A DNA stretch of 64,000 nt from CAYWRO01 sp964460345 (GTDB lineage: Bacteria > Planctomycetota > Phycisphaerae > Phycisphaerales > UBA1924), in contig CAYWRO010000007.1 of the NCBI GenBank assembly GCA_964460345.1, forward strand, positions 21,997-85,996, given 5' to 3'. The translations under genes were made by a program, and so were the position numbers. The notes beneath the pieces were generated by a model, which saw only the letters and a list, made by a program, of their open reading frames with translations, made no database searches and had not been told where the DNA came from. Below, in pieces: positions 36,801 through 44,522 of this stretch. Numbering within the stretch: the first letter of the stretch is position 1; every line of letters begins with the position of its first letter.

Positions 36801-36905
36801 ACAGTTGATAGTTGTCAGTTGACAGTGGACAGCGCTCCGGCTGCGGGCGCTGTCCGCTTTCAATTGCGGCGCGCGGCCCACTGTCGACTGTCCACTATCA
36901 ACTGT
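36801..36905. repeat. Long inverted repeat built of ACAGTTGA/ACAGTGGA-type units
   Basis: The left arm, 36801-36831, and the right arm, 36876-36905, are reverse complements with about four mismatches. Each arm is itself made of degenerate CAGTTGA/CAGTGGA units. The roughly 44-nt loop contains a further small hairpin with GCGCT. The right arm supplies the last codons and the stop of the CDGSH gene, so the element is inserted at, or has reshaped, that gene's end. Confidence 0.8.
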
Positions 36906-37104
36906 CAACTCTTTCTTCGACCACGCGCTCGTTCTCGCGGTCGTAGACGTACAGCACGCCGGGCTCTTCCCGGGCGCAGGCCTTGTGCGTGCCATCGCAG
37001 AAGGGGAACTTCTTCGAGAGGCCGCAGCCGCAGACCCAGATGGGCTTGTCAGAGGGTTCGATCTTGATCGGCCCGGTGGCTTCACGCCGCACCAGTCTGG
37101 CCAT
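36898..37104 (-). CDS. CDGSH-type iron-sulfur protein (68 aa)
   Basis: The ATG at 37104 has AAGGAG 7 bases upstream. The motif C25-x-C27-x2-S-x3-P-x-C36-D-G-T-H40 is the complete 2Fe-2S CDGSH (mitoNEET-like) ligand set. Single-motif small proteins of this size are common in bacteria and probably act in electron transfer or Fe-S handling. The final V-D-S and stop codon come from the right arm of the adjoining inverted repeat. Confidence 0.93.
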   Translation of the reverse strand: MARLVRREATGPIKIEPSDKPIWVCGCGLSKKFPFCDGTHKACAREEPGVLYVYDRENERVVEERVDS

Positions 37105-37164
37105 GGCTCGCTCCTTCTTCTTAAGTGGGGCGGAGTGTAGGCGGGGCCGCACGACATTGAATTG

Positions 37165-37350
37165 CGGAGGGGCACGGAAGGGACACGGAGAAGAGGGGGA
37201 GAGGGACAGGATTGGCGCGCAGTCTGCTCTCTGTGCTCTCTGTGAACTCTGTGTTTCAATCCATGGAAACACAGAGCCCACAGAGAGCACAGAGAACGGC
37301 ATTGTCTGCTGCGATGTCTTCTTTGTGTCCCTCCGTGCCCCTCCGTGCCT
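37165..37350. repeat. Giant imperfect palindrome made of short CTCTGTG / CACGGAGG units
   Basis: The inner arms 37228-37257 and 37266-37295 match in 28 of 30 positions, with an 8-nt centre containing CCATGG. The outer arms, about 37165-37194 and 37318-37347, match almost completely and are made of CACGGAGGG-like units. An unpaired stretch lies between inner and outer arms on each side. The whole could fold into a hairpin about 185 nt long. No protein frame here is convincing. Confidence 0.85.
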
Positions 37351-37438
37351 CTGTGGTGGATCTTGCGAGGGCGCCCGGCCCGTCGAAGCCTCAATTTGGG
37401 CCCAAAAGCGCAAACTCTGCGCGATGCAGGACCGTTCT

Positions 37439-37532
37439 GCAGCGGCGCAGCGCAGCGCTGCATCGGCGCGCCGCCGCGCTGCAGCGCAACAGGTGCGCTC
37501 CGCAGCGGCGCAGCGCGGCACTGCATCGGCGC
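37439..37532. repeat. GC-rich direct repeats, 63-bp spacing
   Basis: A 31-bp block beginning GCAGCGGCGCAGCGC at 37439 recurs at 37502 with only a few changes. Between the copies lie smaller GCAGCGC and CGCTGC palindromes. Open frames across this stretch translate to Ala/Arg/Ser low-complexity sequence, which I take as non-coding. The stretch from here to the next gene (37718) holds two further GGGAGGGGGGG runs. Confidence 0.6.
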
Positions 37533-37717
37533 ATGGAGGAGGTGCGGCAGCGCTTTGCGGTCCCGCAGCGGCGCGGGAGGGGGGGGCGATAGCGCGGGAG
37601 GGGGGGGCGGTGGCGCTGGATTCTTTTGTGGCGGCTGTCAAGTCTGCTTCCGCGTGTGCCGATCGTGGAATATCGGCCGGAAACGGCCCTTTCACGGCTC
37701 TGAAGAAAGGACACGCG

Positions 37718-38371
37718 ATGGCGCTCGTCGTCCCCCGCACGCGCGATGAACTGGTGGCCTTTTATCGCACGCATCTGCCGAACTGGGAGTCGGACCCGGC
37801 CGCCATCGGGCTCTCGCAGCAACAGGTCGATGCGCTGCGGGCCGCGGTCCAGGAGGCCGAAGCGAACATCGAGCACGCCGAACAGATCCGCCAGGCAGCG
37901 CAGACCGCCACGAACACGATGAACACATCGCTCGACTCGCTGCGGCGGCTCGGTTCGGGCCTGATGGCCGTGATCCGCGGCCACGCGCAGGCGACCGGCG
38001 ACGCGAAGGTGTACCAGGATGCCCAGATCCCACCTCCCGCGCCGTCGCGGCCGATGCCGGCCCCGCAACCGCCGACCGACATTCGCGTCCTGCCCACGCA
38101 CTACGGCACGGTGACGCTCCGCTGGGAGGGCAGCGTGCGCGGCGGGTATTTCTACACGATCGACCGCTCAATCGACGGCGGCCCGTTCATGCAGGTTGGA
38201 TGCGTCGGCGCGAAGACGTGGACGGACGAACGCGTGCCGCCGGGGACCAGGCGGATTGACTACTGCCTGCGCTGCCGCCGCGGCCGGCGCATCAGCCAGG
38301 CGGCGTATACGAGCGTGAGCTTCTGGTCCAGCAACACGCCGGCGTCTTCGGTCGGAAGCGCGGCGGCGTGA
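37718..38371 (+). CDS. Helical-bundle plus fibronectin-III-like protein (217 aa)
   Basis: The ATG at 37718 has AAAGGA 6 bases upstream. The first roughly 90 residues are Gln/Ala/Glu-rich amphipathic helix. A Pro-rich linker (about residues 107-122) follows, then a beta domain with P-T-x-I-R-V, G-x-V-T-L-R-W, Y-x-I-x-R-S and a C-terminal strand Y-T-S-V-S-F, matching the fibronectin type III pattern. There is no signal peptide. The role is unknown. It is flanked on both sides by long inverted repeats. Confidence 0.7.
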   Translation: MALVVPRTRDELVAFYRTHLPNWESDPAAIGLSQQQVDALRAAVQEAEANIEHAEQIRQAAQTATNTMNTSLDSLRRLGSGLMAVIRGHAQATGDAKVYQDAQIPPPAPSRPMPAPQPPTDIRVLPTHYGTVTLRWEGSVRGGYFYTIDRSIDGGPFMQVGCVGAKTWTDERVPPGTRRIDYCLRCRRGRRISQAAYTSVSFWSSNTPASSVGSAAA

Positions 38372-38389
38372 GGTGTTGCTCGCGCGGGG

Positions 38390-38700
38390 GAACGCAGAGG
38401 GCGCAGAGGTCGCGCAGAGGACGGAGAGAAGAGAAGAGAAATCACCGCGGAGTGCGCGGAGGGCGCGGAGCGGTTCTTGATGTTCGCGCGCGCCTGCCTC
38501 TATTGAGGAGGAAAGGATTGAAGCGCGCAGCGGCGGTAACGCTCGCTTTCTATCCAATCTCTCTCTTCAACAACGAGCAGAAGAAGGATGGAACGAACGG
38601 CTATAGACGTCCCTCACCGCTCCGCGCCCTCCGCGGGCTCCGCGGTGCAATTTCCTCTTCCCCTCCGCGCCCTCTGCGCGACCTCCGCGCCTCTGCGTTC
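38390..38700. repeat. Giant inverted repeat of CGCAGAGG/CGCGGAGG units with 143-bp spacer
   Basis: The left arm 38390-38473 and the right arm 38617-38700 are reverse complements with a few mismatches and small gaps over 84 bp. Both arms are composed of 8-9 bp units of the type GCGCAGAGG or GCGCGGAGG. The spacer 38474-38616 shows no coding signal. It ends eight bases before the end of the second MoxR gene on the minus strand and begins 19 bases after the FnIII gene. Confidence 0.85.
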
Positions 38701-38707
38701 ATCCTCT

Positions 38708-39664
38708 TCAAGCCGGGCTCGGCAGCGTCTGCAGCAAGCGTTGCAGCACCATCGCCGAAACATCTCCGCCCGCCGCGGCCAGGGCGGCCCCGTGCCCGTT
38801 GCTCGAGGCGTACGGCCGCGGGATGATGCGGTGGGCGCACACGGGGACGATGTTGTCGAGGATGTCCTCGGGGATGACGTAGTCGCGGCTGTCGAGGAAC
38901 GCCGTCGCCCGGGCGGCCTGGGCCAGGGCGAGCGAGCCGCGCGGGGACAAGCCGACCTGGATCTCATCGGCGTCGCGCGTCGCCCGCGCGAGGTCGATGA
39001 TGTAGTCCACCAGGGAACGGTCGAGGCGGATCGCGTCGACATCCTGCTGCAGCGCGACCACTTCATCGGCGCGGAGGACGGGGGACAGCTCCGTCAGCGC
39101 GTGATCCGCCGGGCGCTGCTCGAGCACGCGCGCCTCATCGTCGCGCGTCGGGTAGCCGAGGCTGATGCGCATGAGGAAGCGGTCGAGCTGGTTTTCGGGG
39201 AGCGGGTACGTTCCTTCGAAGTCGTACGGGTTCTGCGTCGCGATGAGCATGAAGGGCTGCGCGAGGCGGTGCATCTGCCCATCGACGGTGACGGTCGCCT
39301 CGTTCATCGCTTCGAGCAGCGCCGTCTGCGTGCGGGGGGGCGTGCGGTTGATCTCGTCGGCGAGCACGATATTTGCGAAGATCGGCCCGCGCTTGAAGTC
39401 GAACGTGTGGTTGTCGCGGTTGTAGATCGTGACGCCGAGGATGTCCGAGGGGAGCAGGTCGGGCGTGAGCTGGATGCGGCTGAACTCGCCTTCGATGCTG
39501 CGGGCCAGCGCCGTCGCGAGCACCGTCTTGCCGACGCCGGGGACGTCTTCAACCAGGAGGTGGCCGCGGGCGAGCAGGCAGCGGATTACATGGTCCACCG
39601 CGCCGGGGTTGCCGAGGTAGACGCGGGCGATGTTGTCACGAAGTCGCGTAAGTGCATCATGCAT
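38708..39664 (-). CDS. MoxR-family AAA+ ATPase (second copy)
   Basis: The protein has 318 residues. Walker A is D-V-P-G-V-G-K-T with Lys46, Walker B is V-L-A-D-E-I-N-R, followed by T-P-P-R-T-Q-T-A-L-L-E-A-M. Sensor 1 is A-T-Q-N-P and the lid has S-P-R-G. It clearly differs in sequence from the MoxR at 14537, so it is a separate paralogue rather than a recent duplicate. Unusually, no DUF58 or VWA gene is next to it in this window. The ATG at 39664 is favoured because the domain begins there and the longer upstream frame is low-complexity; the nearest AGGAAG is about 14 bases upstream, so the start is not certain. Confidence 0.93.
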   Translation of the reverse strand: MHDALTRLRDNIARVYLGNPGAVDHVIRCLLARGHLLVEDVPGVGKTVLATALARSIEGEFSRIQLTPDLLPSDILGVTIYNRDNHTFDFKRGPIFANIVLADEINRTPPRTQTALLEAMNEATVTVDGQMHRLAQPFMLIATQNPYDFEGTYPLPENQLDRFLMRISLGYPTRDDEARVLEQRPADHALTELSPVLRADEVVALQQDVDAIRLDRSLVDYIIDLARATRDADEIQVGLSPRGSLALAQAARATAFLDSRDYVIPEDILDNIVPVCAHRIIPRPYASSNGHGAALAAAGGDVSAMVLQRLLQTLPSPA

Positions 39665-39850
39665 GGCGGGCTCTTGCTTCCTGGAGGGCCATTCGTCCGG
39701 CGGGAGGAGGAGGTTGCGGGCCGCAGAGCGGCTCCGACACGTGTGAGAGGGCCGGCGTGGCGGGATTGTATGGGACTCCGCCCGCGCGCCCGACGCCGAA
39801 TCCGCCGATCCGACGCGGCCGCGCCGGTGCGGGTACGCTTGCGGCGTCTG

Positions 39851-40879
39851 ATGGACCACTCGCCTCCTTCAGAGTTCGTGGGACCCAACCCGTCTGAGCC
39901 CGATGCACCGGGAGTCGCCGCGCCTCGCGCGCCGCTCGATGCAGATCTGAGCGGCGACCTGCCGTGCGTGGTCTGCCGGTACAACCTTCGGGGGCTGTCC
40001 ATCCTGTCGATCTGCCCCGAGTGCGGCACGCGCATTCGGGCGACGATTCTCGCGCACGTCGATCCGCACGCGGCGGAGTTGCGGCCCGTGCGCGCGCCGT
40101 GGCTCCTGGCCGCATCGATCCTGCTGTGGGCGATCGGCGCGGCGGCGGCGGCGCTCCTCTGCTGGGTCCCGCAGATTGCCGCGATCATGGACGGGTTCGG
40201 GGGCCGCAAGACCGGTGGGGGAGTCGACGTCGGCGTTGTGGCGACGACCGCGGTCGCGCTCTCGGGGCTCGGCGCCGCCGGTCTGCTCGCGCCCCAGCGA
40301 CCGACGCCGCGGAGCGGCACCATCGCGACGGCCGTCGCCGTGCTCGCGTACGCGCCCCTCGCCGTGGCCGTGTGGCAGGCGGCGCAGTTCACCGCGAGCG
40401 GCGAGATCGGGGTGCTCGGTCCGTGGCCTCCCTTGACGGGCCGCACGCTCTGGCGGCTGCTGGCGGGGGCGATGATCGCCGTCATCGCCCTGGCGATGCG
40501 TCCCAACGCCCGCCTGCTCGTCGCTCGCTCGCTGGTCCTGCGGACCGGCCGCGTGGACCGGCAGACACTCCTCGCCCTGGCTGCCGCGGCGGCGCTGTGG
40601 ATGCTGGGCGACCTGCTCGTGCTTGGGCTGGGGCACGCGACCGGCCTTGGCGGGCAGATCGGCCGCATCGTCGCGATCGTCCTCATCGTGACGGGCTCGA
40701 TCCTGGTCACGATCGGGTGTTTCGGCGGCGTCGTGGACGCCGTCCGCATCGCAGGGTCCATCCTGCGCCCCGCGCCGGCCCTGGATCAACTCGTGACGCC
40801 GCCGGCGGCGGGGGACGAGGAGCGTGGGGCAGCCAACCCGTCCGCAGGGGCGAAGGGGGAGGGGGGGGTGGGGGGGTGA
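39851..40879 (+). CDS. Multi-pass membrane protein with N-terminal zinc ribbon
   Basis: The 342-residue protein has an acidic/Pro-rich N-terminus, then C39-x2-C42-R-Y-N-L-R-G-L and C55-P-E-C58-G. This zinc-ribbon pattern (C-x2-C-x-Y-x-L-x-G-L...C-P-E-C-G) begins many planctomycete membrane proteins, in my recollection. About six hydrophobic helices follow between residues 80 and 300. The extreme C-terminus is Gly-rich because the frame runs into a poly-G tract. No ribosome-binding site stands out before the ATG at 39851. It is divergent from the MoxR gene and overlaps the next gene by four bases. The function is unknown. Confidence 0.78.
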   Translation: MDHSPPSEFVGPNPSEPDAPGVAAPRAPLDADLSGDLPCVVCRYNLRGLSILSICPECGTRIRATILAHVDPHAAELRPVRAPWLLAASILLWAIGAAAAALLCWVPQIAAIMDGFGGRKTGGGVDVGVVATTAVALSGLGAAGLLAPQRPTPRSGTIATAVAVLAYAPLAVAVWQAAQFTASGEIGVLGPWPPLTGRTLWRLLAGAMIAVIALAMRPNARLLVARSLVLRTGRVDRQTLLALAAAAALWMLGDLLVLGLGHATGLGGQIGRIVAIVLIVTGSILVTIGCFGGVVDAVRIAGSILRPAPALDQLVTPPAAGDEERGAANPSAGAKGEGGVGG

Positions 40880-41334
40880 AGGAGCGGGATCGGGACCGGT
40901 TCGACGCCTTTGTCTCGCAGGTGCTGGATGACCTGCCGCCGCCGATCGCCGCGCGCCTGGATGAGATCACGATCGTGGTGGAAGATCGGCCCAGTGAGGC
41001 CCTCGTCCGCGCGCTTGTGGCCGACGGCACCATCGAAGACGAGGCGGCCGCAGAGGAACTGTGCGGCCTCCACACGGGCGTGGCGCTGACAGAGCGGAGC
41101 GTGGAACTGGCCGGCGTCCTGCCGGATCAGATTCACCTCTTCCGCGAGGGGATTGTCCGCCTCGTTTTGGAGCTTCAGGAGCCTGCGTTGCCGGATGAGG
41201 CCCTTGAGAACCCCACGTGGCCGGATTCGCTCGACGAGGCCGTTCGCGAGGAGATCCGAGTCACGGTGCTCCACGAGATTGGGCACCATTTCGGCCTGGA
41301 TGAGGACGATCTGGACACGCTCGGTTACGCGTGA
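40876..41334 (+). CDS. Zincin-like metallopeptidase family protein (152 aa)
   Basis: It starts at GTG 40876, overlapping the TGA of the previous gene. The C-terminal part contains H-E-I-G-H-H-F-G-L-D-E-D-D-L, which is the H-E-x2-H-x2-G zinc motif and tail of the small PF06262-type proteins. A preceding P-x-Q-I-H-L-F-R segment fits the same family. Such proteins are about 120-150 residues, cytoplasmic, and without a proven substrate. The start lies inside a G-rich tract, so translation here could be sensitive to slippage. Confidence 0.9.
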   Translation: MKERDRDRFDAFVSQVLDDLPPPIAARLDEITIVVEDRPSEALVRALVADGTIEDEAAAEELCGLHTGVALTERSVELAGVLPDQIHLFREGIVRLVLELQEPALPDEALENPTWPDSLDEAVREEIRVTVLHEIGHHFGLDEDDLDTLGYA

Positions 41335-41428
41335 GCCCTGCAGCGCGTACGCTCCAGAGTCGGTAGAACCATGACCGGTTGCGATGGGCGGGGGAAAGAG
41401 AACTGCGACAACATTTCCAGGAGGCGAT

Positions 41429-43255
41429 ATGGCTTCAGTGGCATCCATCGTGCGTTCCGCAGCGCTGATCTGCGGCCTCACGCTTTCGGCCGCGGCGACG
41501 GCCCAGAACGGCGCGAGCTATCGAGTGGGCTCACTTGAGATCGAGGAGTCCGTGAGCGAGCGCCCGGGGCCGCTGGACTGGCTCGCCGGAAAAGAAGCCC
41601 CGATGAATCTGTGGGAGTTGATTAACGTCATCGACGACGCCCATCAGCGCCACATCAACGCGCTGCTCGTGCAGCTCAAGGACCCCGAGCTGACGCGCTC
41701 CCAGATCGATGAGATCGGCGCCGCCCTCGAGCGGCTCCGCGGCGCCGGCGTCAAGGTGCATTTGTTTGCCGAGAACTACGGCCCCGCGGAACTGATGCTC
41801 GGAGCGCACGCCGACGAGGTGATCATCCAGGCCGGCGGCGCGGTCTCCCTGCCGGGGCTCTACATGGAAGAGATGTACCTGGCGGGAACGCTGGACTGGA
41901 TCGGCATGAAGGCCGACCTCGTGCAGGTCGGCGCGTACAAGGGCGCCAACGAAGCGCTGACCCGGACGGAGCCGAGCCCCGAGTGGGAGGAGAACATCTC
42001 CGGCCTGCTGGACGACCTGTACGGCGCGATGCGCACGACGCTCAAGAAGGGGCGCGACCTGGACGACGCCGCGCTGGACGCGGCGATGGCGGAAGCGTGG
42101 TTCGCTTCCGATGAAACAGCGCTGTCCGTCGGGCTGATCGACGCGATTGTCGACCTGCCGGAACTCTCCGCTCACCTCGCCCAGGCGGAGCAGCTCGCGG
42201 GCGCAGGGTCGATCAACTGGGTCAAGATCACCCCCGACAGGCAGGGGACCGACCTGGCGGCCTCCTTCAACCCGTTCGCCTTCATGAACCTGCTCACGCA
42301 GAAGCCGGACAACAAGCCGAAGCGCGACACCATCGCTCTCGTGCACATCGATGGGCCGATCGTCGACGGCGAGTCCAGCGAGGGCGGGCTCTTCGGGGGC
42401 GCGAACGTTGGAAGCCGAACGGTTCGCAAGGCGCTGAGCGAGGTTGAGAACGATGATCTCATCAAGGGCGTCATCATTCGGATCAACTCCCCGGGCGGCT
42501 CGGCCACGGCGAGCGAAGTCATCTGGCGCGGCGTGCAGCGCGTCGCCGCGAAGAAGCCCGTGTGGGTCAGCGTCGGTTCCATGGCAGCCTCCGGCGGGTA
42601 CTACATCGCCGTTGCCGGAGACAAGATTTACGTGACGCCCTCCGGCATCGTTGGTTCCATCGGCGTCGTCGGCGGAAAGATCTCGATGGGCGGGCTTTAT
42701 GACCTTCTGCATGTGAACGTGGTCGAGCGAGCCCGCGGCCCGCGGGCGGACCTCTTCTCCAGCAGCCAGCCGTGGACGGACCAGCAGCGTGCGTTCGTGC
42801 GCGACAAGATGGCGGAGACGTACGACCTGTTCACGCGTCGCGTCGCGCAGGGCCGCGAGGGAATTGACCTTGCGCAAACGGCCGAAGGGCGCCTCTTCGC
42901 CGGCCGCCGCGCAGTTGAGATGAAGCTCGCCGATGAAGTGGGCGGCATAGACGACGTCGTCGTCGACCTGGCCGCGCACGTGAACCTCGCCGAAGGCCAG
43001 TACGACGTTCTGCACTATCCCGGGCCCAAGAGCCTGGAAGACTTCTTCAACGAACTCTTCGGCCAGATGGCGGGCAGCCCGCAGGGGAAGGCGGAGGCGG
43101 CGCAGTCCGACGCCGTTGCCGGCCGGCTCGCCCTGCTTCGCGTAACCGTCGGAGAGCAGGCCTGGCCGCAGGTGCGCGATGCGCTCAACGGGCTGGCACA
43201 GTTGCGATCGGAGCCCGTGCTGCTGCTGTCACCGCGAGCCCTGATCGTGCGGTAG
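41429..43255 (+). CDS. sppA: Signal peptide peptidase SppA, 67K type
   Basis: The 608-residue protein has a signal-anchor-like N-terminus (about residues 5-24). It is the long, two-domain form, close to E. coli SppA (618 aa). The N-terminal half has V-G-x-Y-K with Lys171, and the C-terminal half has G-S-M-A-A-S-G-G-Y with Ser388. These correspond to the Lys/Ser catalytic dyad contributed by the two halves in the family. It would degrade cleaved signal peptides at the inner membrane. The ATG at 41429 has AGGAGG 5 bases upstream. A strong terminator follows, so it appears to be expressed as a single gene. Confidence 0.95.
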   Translation: MASVASIVRSAALICGLTLSAAATAQNGASYRVGSLEIEESVSERPGPLDWLAGKEAPMNLWELINVIDDAHQRHINALLVQLKDPELTRSQIDEIGAALERLRGAGVKVHLFAENYGPAELMLGAHADEVIIQAGGAVSLPGLYMEEMYLAGTLDWIGMKADLVQVGAYKGANEALTRTEPSPEWEENISGLLDDLYGAMRTTLKKGRDLDDAALDAAMAEAWFASDETALSVGLIDAIVDLPELSAHLAQAEQLAGAGSINWVKITPDRQGTDLAASFNPFAFMNLLTQKPDNKPKRDTIALVHIDGPIVDGESSEGGLFGGANVGSRTVRKALSEVENDDLIKGVIIRINSPGGSATASEVIWRGVQRVAAKKPVWVSVGSMAASGGYYIAVAGDKIYVTPSGIVGSIGVVGGKISMGGLYDLLHVNVVERARGPRADLFSSSQPWTDQQRAFVRDKMAETYDLFTRRVAQGREGIDLAQTAEGRLFAGRRAVEMKLADEVGGIDDVVVDLAAHVNLAEGQYDVLHYPGPKSLEDFFNELFGQMAGSPQGKAEAAQSDAVAGRLALLRVTVGEQAWPQVRDALNGLAQLRSEPVLLLSPRALIVR

Positions 43256-43277
43256 GGCGAACGAAACGATCTACAGG

Positions 43278-43300
43278 AAGGGCTCGACAGAGCCCTTTTT
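43278..43300 (+). terminator. Rho-independent terminator after sppA
   Basis: The hairpin AAGGGCTC-GACA-GAGCCCTT is followed directly by T residues (five Ts in the run), 23 bp after the sppA stop codon. Confidence 0.92.
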
Positions 43301-43401
43301 CATGCGCATTCCGCACGGGAAGCGTGTGCCACGCGCTGAAGCTTTGGTTATTCCTGCTCCTCGCCTTGTGACGCATCCACACTGAGAATCATCACACAGG
43401 C

Positions 43402-44511
43402 ATGAGCGAACTGTTAACCCCCATCACGTTGCGCAGCCTCACCGTCCGGAACCGCATGTGGGTTTCCCCCATGTGCCAGTACTCCAGCGTCGAAGGGATG
43501 CCCACCGACTGGCATCTGGTCCACCTTGGCAGCCGCGCGATCGGCGGCGCGGGGCTGGTGATGATGGAAGCGACTGCGGTATCGCCGGAAGGGCGGATCA
43601 GCCCGTGGGACATGGGTCTGTGGTCGACGGATCACGCCGCGGCGATGCGACGAATCACGACGTTCATTCGCGAGACCGGCGCCACGCCGGCCATTCAGCT
43701 GGCCCATGCAGGGCGCAAGGCTTCAACCGGAAGGCCATGGGAAGGGGGTCGTCCACTCCGGCCCGACGAGGGCGGGTGGGAGCCGATCGGGCCGAGCTCG
43801 ATCCCCTTTGATGACGATCACGCGACGCCGCGAGAAATGAGCCGCCAGGACATTCAGCGGGTCACCGATGCGTTCGTCCAGAGTGCGAGGCTGAGCGAAC
43901 AGGCCGGGTTTGAAGCGATTGAGCTGCACTTCGCGCACGGATATCTCGTGCATGAGTTCCTGTCCGGCCTGTCAAACAACCGTCTTGACGAGTACGGCGG
44001 GTCGCTTGAGAACCGGATGCGTCTGGCCCTGGAAATCACCGAAGCGGTACGCGAAGTCTGGCCCGCACACCTGCCCTTGATGGCTCGCCTGAGCGCAACC
44101 GACTGGGTCGAGGCGGACGATGCGTGGGATCTTCCGCAGTCCGTCCGGCTCAGCAAGGAACTGAAAGCGCACGGGGTCGATCTGATCGACTGCTCCAGCG
44201 GCGGCCTCGTGCCGCATGCGCGCATCAAGGTCGGGCCGGGTTACCAGGTCCCCTTTGCCGAGACCATCAGGAGAGAGGCGGGCGTTGCGACCGGAGCGGT
44301 CGGGATGATCACGGATGCGCACCAGGCTGAAGCCATCATCGCCGATGGAAAGGCCGACGCCGTGCTGATCGCCCGATCGATGCTGTACGACCCCCACTGG
44401 GCGCTGCACGCCGCCGAAGCGCTGCGTGAACAGGTCAGTTGGCCGGTCCAGTATGCCGCGGCGGCGCCGCGTCCGCCGCTGATTGAGTCGCCGGAAAGCG
44501 AAGGCGACTGA
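43402..44511 (+). CDS. Old-yellow-enzyme family NADPH-dependent oxidoreductase (YqjM/NamA type)
   Basis: The 369-residue TIM-barrel flavoprotein starts T-P-I-T-L-R-S-L-T-V-R-N-R. Cys25 sits in S-P-M-C-Q-Y, the redox-sensing cysteine position of YqjM-type enzymes. The active-site pair lies in L-H-F-A-H-G-Y-L, followed by H-E-F-L-S and the N-R-x-D-E-Y-G-G-S-x-E-N-R signature. FMN phosphate-binding glycine-rich turns come near the end. It reduces activated C=C bonds with NADPH; the physiological substrate is unknown. No strong Shine-Dalgarno is seen before the ATG. The gene is convergent with frr, only 11 bp away. Confidence 0.93.
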   Translation: MSELLTPITLRSLTVRNRMWVSPMCQYSSVEGMPTDWHLVHLGSRAIGGAGLVMMEATAVSPEGRISPWDMGLWSTDHAAAMRRITTFIRETGATPAIQLAHAGRKASTGRPWEGGRPLRPDEGGWEPIGPSSIPFDDDHATPREMSRQDIQRVTDAFVQSARLSEQAGFEAIELHFAHGYLVHEFLSGLSNNRLDEYGGSLENRMRLALEITEAVREVWPAHLPLMARLSATDWVEADDAWDLPQSVRLSKELKAHGVDLIDCSSGGLVPHARIKVGPGYQVPFAETIRREAGVATGAVGMITDAHQAEAIIADGKADAVLIARSMLYDPHWALHAAEALREQVSWPVQYAAAAPRPPLIESPESEGD

Positions 44512-44522
44512 GCGGACGCCGA

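Noticed and set aside
36983..37717. Open plus-strand frame extending the FnIII-like gene upstream by about 245 codons
   Set aside because: It runs through the CDGSH gene on the other strand, a giant palindrome and GC-rich repeats. The translation is low-complexity and the real start at 37718 has its own ribosome-binding site.
38588..39850. Upstream extension of the zinc-ribbon membrane gene by 421 codons
   Set aside because: It is antisense to the second MoxR gene and its translation is Arg/Asp/Val-rich without motifs. The conserved zinc ribbon begins shortly after the ATG at 39851.
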